Assembly (NCBI GenBank): GCA_026398235.1
Contig: JAPLTE010000041.1
Coordinates: forward strand, 1-45,098
Reading direction: 5' to 3'
Source: Verrucomicrobiota bacterium
Lineage (GTDB): Bacteria; Verrucomicrobiota; Verrucomicrobiia; Chthoniobacterales; Chthoniobacteraceae
DNA length: 45,098 nucleotides
The notes under the pieces were generated by a model. The model was not told where the DNA came from. It made no database searches and was given only the letters and a program-made list of their open reading frames with translations. The number at the start of each line of letters is the position of its first letter. Positions within the stretch are counted from its first letter, which is position 1. The translations under genes and the position numbers were made by a program. Below are positions 39,483 to 45,098 of the stretch, in pieces.

Positions 39483-39882
39483 CCAACTCGTCGCGGCAGA
39501 CTCGCGCTACGATCGGGAGGCTTATCTCTTTTTGCAGGACGCGCTGGATTTCACCATGAAGTCCCGCAAGAAGCAAAAGACCGATCTTTCGCGCCATGTC
39601 ACCGGCCAGGAGTTGCTCGAAGGCGTGCGGGCGTTTGCCATTAAGGAATACGGGCCGATGGTGACGACCGTCTTTGAGGCGTGGGGCATCCACCGGTGCG
39701 ATGATATTGGCGAAATGGTTTTCAACCTGATCCGCGCGGGCATTTTCGGCAAAACCGAGACGGATACGATTGAAGATTTCCGCAATGGCTACGATTTCAC
39801 CGAGGCTTTTGTGAAGCCGTTCCAGCCCGAAGACCGCGCCTGCGACCCAAAGCAGCAACCCGGCGAACCGGTTCAGAAGTAA
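39451..39882 (+). CDS. Minf_1886 family protein
   Basis: 143 residues. The pattern DSRYDREAYLFLQDALDFT, then HVTGQELLEGVRAFAIKEYG, then FEAWGIHRCDDIGEMVFNLI and FRNGYDFTEAFVKPF is that of the Minf_1886 family, named after Methylacidiphilum infernorum and seen mainly in Verrucomicrobiota and Planctomycetota. No function is known. The family is the clearest taxonomic marker in the window. The start ATG 39451 is in frame with the conserved N-terminus and overlaps the preceding microprotein gene. Confidence 0.88.
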   Translation: MQKTGFTEALDQLVAADSRYDREAYLFLQDALDFTMKSRKKQKTDLSRHVTGQELLEGVRAFAIKEYGPMVTTVFEAWGIHRCDDIGEMVFNLIRAGIFGKTETDTIEDFRNGYDFTEAFVKPFQPEDRACDPKQQPGEPVQK

Positions 39883-39898
39883 CGAAAAGGCAAAAAAT

Positions 39899-40038
39899 AA
39901 TCAGGAAGCCAAGAAGCCAGGAAAGAGAGGAAGAATGCTCGAGAGGGTCTTTTTCTTTTCCTGAGTTCCTGAGTTCCAGATAACTTCTTCTATCAAAAGA
40001 GTTGATCATAATTCCTGGTTTCCTGGCTTCCTGATTCC
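39899..40038. repeat. Compound inverted repeat (R4) between Minf_1886 and M16 genes
   Basis: Outer arms AATCAGGAAGCCAAGAAGCC (39899-39918) and GGTTTCCTGGCTTCCTGATT (39897-type, at 40017-40036) enclose an inner arm TTCCTGAGTTCCTGAGTTCC at 39958-39977. It uses both the CAGGAAGCC and GGAACTCAG words. It fills the 169-base gap, ending 13 bases before the M16 start. Confidence 0.65.
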
Positions 40039-40051
40039 TCTCCCTCCGAAA

Positions 40052-42583
40052 ATGATTGAGTTTCCCACCTCTGCCGTTCGGCAATGGACACTTCCCAACG
40101 GGCTGGTCATTCTGGTGGAGGAGGATCATTCCGCCCCGGTTGCCAGCGTGCAGGCATGGTGCGAGACCGGCTCAATTCACGAAGGCCAGTGGCTTGGAGC
40201 GGGGCTTTCGCACATTTTGGAGCACATGCTCTTTAAGGGAACCGCAACGCGCGGGCCAAACGAGATCGCCCAGGCCGTTCAGAACGCCGGCGGCTACATC
40301 AACGCCTACACTTCGTTTGACCGCACGGTTTATTGGATCGATACGCCGAGCAACGGAGTCGCCCCCGCACTCGACATCCTCGGCGACGCGATGCTGAACT
40401 CGACATTGCCGCCCGAGGAATATGGGAAGGAACAAGAGGTCATCCGCCGCGAATTTGCGATGGGGCAGGACGATCCCGACCGGATGAGTTCTCTCAACCT
40501 GTTTGCCGCCGCTTTCCGGCTGCACCCTTACCGACACCCGGTGATCGGGCATCTCGACGTGTATAATCGGCTCACACGCAATGATGTGATGGAATATTAT
40601 AAGGCACGTTACGTGCCCAACAACATGTTCTTTGTGGTGACGGGGGATGTGGACGCGCAGGCTGTTTACGACCAACTCGCCGCTGTGTTTGAAAAACATC
40701 CGCGCAGTGCGCTTTCGCCGGTCTACATTCCGCAGGAACCGCCGCAACTCGGGCGGCGCGAGGCGCACCTCGATTTTCCCACCGAGTTGACCCGCCTGGA
40801 TATTGCCTGGCACATCCCGGAGCTGACGCACCCGGATGTTCCCGCACTGGATCTGCTCGCGTTGATTTTGGGCGATGGCCGCTCCAGTCGCCTCTACCGG
40901 CGCGTGCGCGAGGAACTCGCTCTGGTTCACGGCATCCACGCGTGGTGTTATACGCCGGGACAGCCGGGACTCTTCGGCATCGAAGCGATGCTCGACCCGG
41001 ACAAGCGGGACGCCACTTTGCAGGAAGTGTTTGCGATGCTGGAGGAAATCAAGACCAACGGTGTCACGCCCGAGGAGCTTTCCAAGGCGCTCAAACAGAC
41101 CCTCTCCAGCCATCTCAACAATCTCGCCACCACGCGCGGCAAAGCGTCCGACATCGGTTCGAACTGGCTGCTCACGCGCAATTTCCATTTCACGCGCGAC
41201 TATTTGGCCGCACTCCAAAGCGTCACCCCTGCGGATATCACACGCGTCCTGCAGACTTACTTCACCGAGCGCAACCTGACGATCACTTCGCTCAATCCGC
41301 CCGGCGCGCTGCCCGCCGCCGCGCGGCAAACGGTGAAGAAAAGTGCAGGAACCCTTCGGAAATTTCAACTCGCCAACGGCTTGCGGCTGCTCGTCCGCGA
41401 AGATCCTCGATTGCCCCTTGTCTCCGCAGTGGCTTGTTTCAAAGCGGGACTCCTGACCGAGTCCGCAGAAAACAACGGCATCAGCCGCCTCTACTCGCGG
41501 GTGCTTCTGAAAGGCACGCAAACCCGGACGGCGGAACAGATCGCGCAAGAAATCGAATCGCTCGGAGGAGCCATCGGTTCAGAGTCGGGCAACAATTCCG
41601 CCGGCGTTTCCGTCAAAGTGATGCAGCCGGATTTAAATGCAGGACTGGAGCTGCTCGCGGATGTCTTGCGCAACCCGACTTTTCCGCAAAAAGCGATTGC
41701 CCGAGAAAAGGAGGCGCAGCTGGCCTCAATCAAAGCCGAGGAGGAAGAGCCGACTTCGCTGGCGCGCAACCTGATGCGCCGCACGCTCTTTGCAGGGCAC
41801 CCCTACGGGCTGCGTTCCAGCGGTTCGCCGGAGACTGTTGCCGGGCTTGAGCGAGACCAATTGCTTGCGTTTCATCGGCAATATGTCACGGGCCGCAACG
41901 GCGTGATCGCCGTGTTTGGAGCGGTGGACGCGGAAGAGGTCAAGGCGCTCGTGGAAAAAGCGTTCGCAGAGCTTCCCGCAGGGCAACCAGCGTTGGAAAA
42001 TCCGCCTCAACCCGCACCACTTGCCGCCTCCCAAGCCGTTGAGGAATTCAAGAACAAGGAACAAGCGATCGTGATGGTCGGCTTCCGTGGACTCGATCTG
42101 TTCAGTCCCGACCGCTATGCGCTCGAGCTCATTGAAGAAGCATGCAGCGACCTGGGCTCCCGGTTTTTTGTCCGTATCCGGGAAAAACTCGGGCTCGCCT
42201 ATTTTGTGGGCGCGAGCCAGATGTCAGGACTTGCTCCCGGCCCGTTTATTTTCTATCTCGGCACCGATCCGGCCAAAGTCGAAGCGGTTAAGGCCGAGTT
42301 TTTGGATGAAATCCGTTCGCTTGCCACCGACGGGCTCACCGAGGAGGAACTGGTGCGCTCCAAGGCGAAGCTGCTTGGGCAGGAAGCGATGCGCAACCAG
42401 AGCAATGATGCTTTTGCCCACGCCTGCGCGCTGGACGAATTGTATGGGCTTGGCTTTGACGAATACACCCGTTTGCGCGCCCGCATTGAAGCAATCTCGT
42501 TGGACGAAGTGCGCGCAGTGGCTCGCAAGCTCTTCAACGAAACGCCGTCCGTTCTGGCAGTGGTCCGGCCGGAGCGCAGTTAG
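40052..42583 (+). CDS. M16 family peptidase, active and inactive halves fused
   Basis: 843 residues, two M16 modules in one chain. The first has the inverted zinc motif HILEH (54-58) and the third ligand Glu134, 76 residues after the second His, exactly the family spacing. The second module (from about 430, FQLANGLRLLVREDPRLPLV) lacks HxxEH: the place reads NGISRLYSRVLLKGT. This is the usual catalytic-alpha plus inactive-beta pairing, here fused in one protein. No signal peptide is visible, so it may be cytoplasmic, or exported by another route. It should degrade small proteins or peptides. Start at ATG 40052. Confidence 0.9.
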   Translation: MIEFPTSAVRQWTLPNGLVILVEEDHSAPVASVQAWCETGSIHEGQWLGAGLSHILEHMLFKGTATRGPNEIAQAVQNAGGYINAYTSFDRTVYWIDTPSNGVAPALDILGDAMLNSTLPPEEYGKEQEVIRREFAMGQDDPDRMSSLNLFAAAFRLHPYRHPVIGHLDVYNRLTRNDVMEYYKARYVPNNMFFVVTGDVDAQAVYDQLAAVFEKHPRSALSPVYIPQEPPQLGRREAHLDFPTELTRLDIAWHIPELTHPDVPALDLLALILGDGRSSRLYRRVREELALVHGIHAWCYTPGQPGLFGIEAMLDPDKRDATLQEVFAMLEEIKTNGVTPEELSKALKQTLSSHLNNLATTRGKASDIGSNWLLTRNFHFTRDYLAALQSVTPADITRVLQTYFTERNLTITSLNPPGALPAAARQTVKKSAGTLRKFQLANGLRLLVREDPRLPLVSAVACFKAGLLTESAENNGISRLYSRVLLKGTQTRTAEQIAQEIESLGGAIGSESGNNSAGVSVKVMQPDLNAGLELLADVLRNPTFPQKAIAREKEAQLASIKAEEEEPTSLARNLMRRTLFAGHPYGLRSSGSPETVAGLERDQLLAFHRQYVTGRNGVIAVFGAVDAEEVKALVEKAFAELPAGQPALENPPQPAPLAASQAVEEFKNKEQAIVMVGFRGLDLFSPDRYALELIEEACSDLGSRFFVRIREKLGLAYFVGASQMSGLAPGPFIFYLGTDPAKVEAVKAEFLDEIRSLATDGLTEEELVRSKAKLLGQEAMRNQSNDAFAHACALDELYGLGFDEYTRLRARIEAISLDEVRAVARKLFNETPSVLAVVRPERS

Positions 42584-42766
42584 CTGCTTCTCCAGCGCAG
42601 CTTTTCGCGCACAGCCCAAAAACTGCTCTGCGGCTACGCTTTTCGGCCAGCGGCACCGACATGCGTGGGGCCAGGGAATGTTTGGGCGCAAGGGCGAGGC
42701 AGATGGGTAGGCGCGCCAGTTCTTCGCTCTTGCCGTGGATTGCAGCGTTGGGACAATATCGCTGCA
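42584..42766. repeat. Repeat-like gap before ubiA with a 7-bp hairpin at the start
   Basis: The 187-base gap shows no gene. On the minus strand it begins with a frame Met-Glu-Cys-Ser-Asp, a type of spurious reading I associate from memory with dispersed elements in this phylum. TGCAGCG (42741-42747) and CGCTGCA (42760-42766) form a hairpin ending four bases before the ubiA ATG, where it could cover the ribosome-binding region. Confidence 0.4.
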
Positions 42767-42770
42767 CTCC

Positions 42771-43637
42771 ATGCACATCCTCAAACGCATTGCGGCCTAC
42801 ATTTCGAAACTCGCCGAGTTCATCAAATTTTCCCACACGGTCTTTGCCCTTCCGTTTGCGCTGGTCTCGATGGCCGTTGCCGCTGGCGGAATGCCGCAAC
42901 TGAGGGTGTTTGGGTGGATTTTGTTTTGCATGGTCGCAGCGAGAACCGCGGCGATGAGCTTCAACCGGTTGGTGGATTGGGAAATCGATAAAGAAAATCC
43001 ACGCACCTTCCAAAGGCACACGCTCATTCAGAAATCCCATGGATGGATCCTCTGCCTGTTTGCCGCCGGAGGCGCCCTTTTCGGCACCTGGATGTTGAAC
43101 GGCCTTTGCTTCGCACTCAGCCCGGCGATGCTGGCGCTGATCTTTTTTTATTCCCTAACCAAACGCTTTACCGCCTTCCCCCATTTCTTCCTTGGGCTGG
43201 CGTTGAGTGTCGCGCCGATGGGAGCGTGGGCGGCGGTCACGGGCACGCTCCTGACGCCGACTCCGTATTTCCTGGCGGCAGCCGTCCTGTGCTGGTCGTT
43301 CGGGTTCGACCTGATTTACGCCACCATGGATGTGGAGTTCGATCGCAAGAAAGGGCTATTTAGTTTTCCTGCCCGTTACGGCGTCCCGGCGGCCTTGCGG
43401 CTCGCGCGCGGCTTGCATGCGGGCGCGGCGGTGGGCTTCGCTCTCTTCGGCTGGAGTGCGCACCTCGGCGCGCTCTACTGGATTGCCCTCGCAGTTGTAG
43501 TGGTGGTGCTTTTTCTTGAGCAAAAAATCGCTCAACGGGCCGATATGGCTTCAGTCAACCAGGCTTTCTTCAATGCGAACGCGGTAGTCAGCGGCGCATT
43601 GTTGCTTGGGGTGTGCCTGGATCTTTGGTTGCGCTGA
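42771..43637 (+). CDS. UbiA-family prenyltransferase (4-hydroxybenzoate or menaquinone-type)
   Basis: 288 residues from ATG 42771, about eight membrane helices. Both Asp motifs are present: NRLVDWEID (65-73) for the first NRxxDxxxD and DLIYATMDVEFD (180-191) for the second. It should join a polyprenyl chain to an aromatic acceptor in quinone synthesis. UbiA and MqnP, the enzyme proposed for the futalosine menaquinone pathway, look alike in sequence, so the acceptor is uncertain; organisms of this inferred group usually make menaquinone. The hairpin in front of it may influence translation. It is convergent with araA. Confidence 0.87.
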   Translation: MHILKRIAAYISKLAEFIKFSHTVFALPFALVSMAVAAGGMPQLRVFGWILFCMVAARTAAMSFNRLVDWEIDKENPRTFQRHTLIQKSHGWILCLFAAGGALFGTWMLNGLCFALSPAMLALIFFYSLTKRFTAFPHFFLGLALSVAPMGAWAAVTGTLLTPTPYFLAAAVLCWSFGFDLIYATMDVEFDRKKGLFSFPARYGVPAALRLARGLHAGAAVGFALFGWSAHLGALYWIALAVVVVVLFLEQKIAQRADMASVNQAFFNANAVVSGALLLGVCLDLWLR

Positions 43638-43638
43638 G

Positions 43639-43685
43639 CCGGTGCCGTGTTCCAGCGCTTACTCGGATTGCCGCAGCGGCACCGG
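43639..43685. terminator. Stem-loop in the ubiA-araA convergent gap
   Basis: CCGGTGCCG (43639-43647) and CGGCACCGG (43677-43685) are perfect 9-bp arms around a 29-base loop, in a 50-base gap between two facing genes. It lacks a T-run, so a bidirectional terminator is inference. Confidence 0.4.
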
Positions 43686-43687
43686 AA

Positions 43688-45098
43688 CTACATACGCCCC
43701 AAGCCGGGCGCGATATGGTAATAGAGTTCGTTATTGCGTAATTGCGCCTTGAAGTCACGGATTCCCGTGGAAGCGTCGATGACAACAAGTTCGATTCCGG
43801 CGATTTCCGCAAGGTCTTCCATGTGCTCGGTGGTGACGGCGTAGCTGAACCCTGTGTGATGCGCTCCTCCCGCATAGATCCAAGCGGCGCAGGCTGTCTT
43901 GAAACTCGGGCGGCAGTCCCACACGGCGCGGGCAACAGGCAGCTTGGGCAGAGGCTGGGGCGGGGCCACCACATCCACTTCATTGACGATCAAACGGAAA
44001 CGGTTGCCGAGGTCCACCAACGAGGCGTTGAGGGCCGGGCCTGCCGGGGCGTCGAAGACCAAGCGCACCGGGTCTTCCTTGCCGCCGATGCCAAGCGGAT
44101 GGATTTCGAGTGACGGTTTGCCGCTGGCGATGGACTCGCAGATTTCGAGCATGTGCGAGCCGAGCACGAGGTGACCCGCCGGGTGAAGGTGATAAGTGTA
44201 GTCTTCCATGAACGAGGTGCCGCCGGGCAGGTCTGCGGCGATGACTTTCATTGCGCGCAGCAGCGCACAGGTTTTCCAGTCCCCCTCGGCTCCGAAGCCG
44301 TAGCCGTCGGCCATGAGCCGCTGTACGGCGAGACCAGGGAGCTGCTTGAGGCCGTGGAGGTCTTCAAAGGTGGTGGTGAACCCGGCGAAATCCCCGGCTT
44401 CCAAGAAGGCCCGCAGGCCGAGTTCGGTGCGTGCCCCGTAGCGCAATGATTCATGGCGCGCACCGCCTTTGCGAAGATCCGCCGCAACGCTGTAGCGCTG
44501 TTCGTATTCGGCGCAAAGAGCGTCGATTGCTGCATCGCCCACGCCATGGACCACCTGCACGAGATCACCGATGCCGTAGCCATTGACGGAGTAGCCGAAG
44601 CGGGCCTCGGCGGCGACTTTGTCGCCGTCGGTGTCGGCCACGTAACGCATGTTGTCGCCGAAGCGGGCGAATTTAGCCCCCTGCCAGTCGGCCCAGGCGC
44701 GGGTTACGCGCATCCATGCGGCGAGGCGGTCCTGCACTTCCTCGTCCGACCAGTGGCCCACGACCACCTTGCGGTTGAGGCGCAGGCGGGTGTGGATGAA
44801 CCCGGCCTCGCGGTCCCCATGGGCCGCCTGGTTCAGGTTCATGAAATCCATGTCGATCTCTCCCCAAGGCAAATCACGATCGTACTGAGTATGTAGATGC
44901 AGGAACGGTTTCTTCAGCGCCGAAAGGCCGCCAATCCACATCTTGGAAGGCGAGAAGGTGTGCATCCACAGGATCAAGCCCGCGCACTGCGGCGCATGGT
45001 TGGCGTCAAGACAGAGTTGGCGGATCTCCTCCGGGGTTTTGAGCACCGGCTTGAAGACAAGGGCCAGAGGGATGCGCGCGCTGCCGTTGAGCGCTTCC
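43688..45098 (-). CDS. araA: L-arabinose isomerase (5' end cut by window edge)
   Basis: The frame stays open to base 45098; the visible 470 codons lack only roughly the first 30-40 residues of the enzyme. Family motifs: [58 protein letters not shown], then metal-site residues in [23 protein letters not shown] and [17 protein letters not shown], and [10 protein letters not shown] near the C-terminus. It converts L-arabinose to L-ribulose. AraD is 33 kb away; no ribulokinase (araB) is in the window. The ATG-like start at 45046 is a GTG in mid-domain, so the real start is outside the window. Confidence 0.95.
   Translation of the reverse strand, partial: EALNGSARIPLALVFKPVLKTPEEIRQLCLDANHAPQCAGLILWMHTFSPSKMWIGGLSALKKPFLHLHTQYDRDLPWGEIDMDFMNLNQAAHGDREAGFIHTRLRLNRKVVVGHWSDEEVQDRLAAWMRVTRAWADWQGAKFARFGDNMRYVADTDGDKVAAEARFGYSVNGYGIGDLVQVVHGVGDAAIDALCAEYEQRYSVAADLRKGGARHESLRYGARTELGLRAFLEAGDFAGFTTTFEDLHGLKQLPGLAVQRLMADGYGFGAEGDWKTCALLRAMKVIAADLPGGTSFMEDYTYHLHPAGHLVLGSHMLEICESIASGKPSLEIHPLGIGGKEDPVRLVFDAPAGPALNASLVDLGNRFRLIVNEVDVVAPPQPLPKLPVARAVWDCRPSFKTACAAWIYAGGAHHTGFSYAVTTEHMEDLAEIAGIELVVIDASTGIRDFKAQLRNNELYYHIAPGLGRM

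Noticed and set aside
42224-42790. A 188-residue minus-strand frame over the end of the M16 gene and the gap
   Set aside because: It overlaps a certain gene in antisense, and its start (Met-Glu-Cys-Ser-Asp) looks like a spurious reading of repeat sequence.

Overview
The window is high-GC bacterial chromosome, read here as Verrucomicrobiota. This placement is inferred from a Minf_1886-type protein (39451-39882), a GldA/F/G-DUF4340 transporter operon, a GH57 branching enzyme, stand-alone nuoA, orphan response-regulator style, and many short dispersed intergenic repeats typical of that phylum. No phage structural genes, transposases or CRISPR arrays were recognised. Most of the window is ordinary housekeeping chromosome.

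Layout. 1-4.1 kb: tail of an acyltransferase, an AI-2E-type membrane protein, an exported unknown, ruvA and a long conserved unknown, then tRNA-Met. 4.1-8.2 kb: Mn-type superoxide dismutase, a radical SAM protein and a phosphohexomutase. 8.2-9.9 kb: a tight three-gene cassette of unrecognised small proteins, flanked by repeats. 9.9-14.7 kb: araD, tRNA-Pro, a sugar-nucleotidyltransferase-like protein, ruvB (TTG start), a DUF2934-like small protein and an ABC ATPase with no permease beside it. 14.8-19.7 kb: mannose-6-phosphate isomerase, glycogen branching enzyme, a secreted protein with a FlgD-like Ig domain, and a NarL-type regulator. 19.8-23.3 kb: a zinc-ribbon-like small protein, a PfkB kinase, tRNA-Thr and PolX. 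23.5-28.6 kb: a four-gene GldA/GldF/GldG/DUF4340 operon. 28.8-35.3 kb: an MtnA-family isomerase, an HtrA-type protease, and sucA-sucB. 35.5-39 kb: amidase, nuoA, two unknowns. 39.3-43.7 kb: a membrane microprotein overlapping a Minf_1886 protein, a double-domain M16 peptidase and a UbiA prenyltransferase. The right edge cuts araA.

Functional threads: sugar phosphate and glycan metabolism (phosphohexomutase, ManA, nucleotidyltransferase, GH57, PfkB, AraA/AraD at opposite ends); DNA repair (RuvA, RuvB and PolX, all unlinked); central metabolism and respiration (2-oxoglutarate dehydrogenase E1/E2, NuoA, UbiA); cell envelope (amidase, HtrA, M16, Gld-like ABC system).

The points most worth a second look are: (i) a SucB that goes straight from lipoyl domain and linker to the catalytic domain, with no peripheral subunit-binding domain; (ii) the 8.6-9.6 kb cassette with a palindromic operator-like site upstream; (iii) at least six families of small dispersed intergenic repeats. 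These include an ~80-bp element with terminal inverted repeats present twice, a 26-bp element found mostly in convergent gaps, and hairpins whose arms change in compensating fashion around a near-fixed loop.
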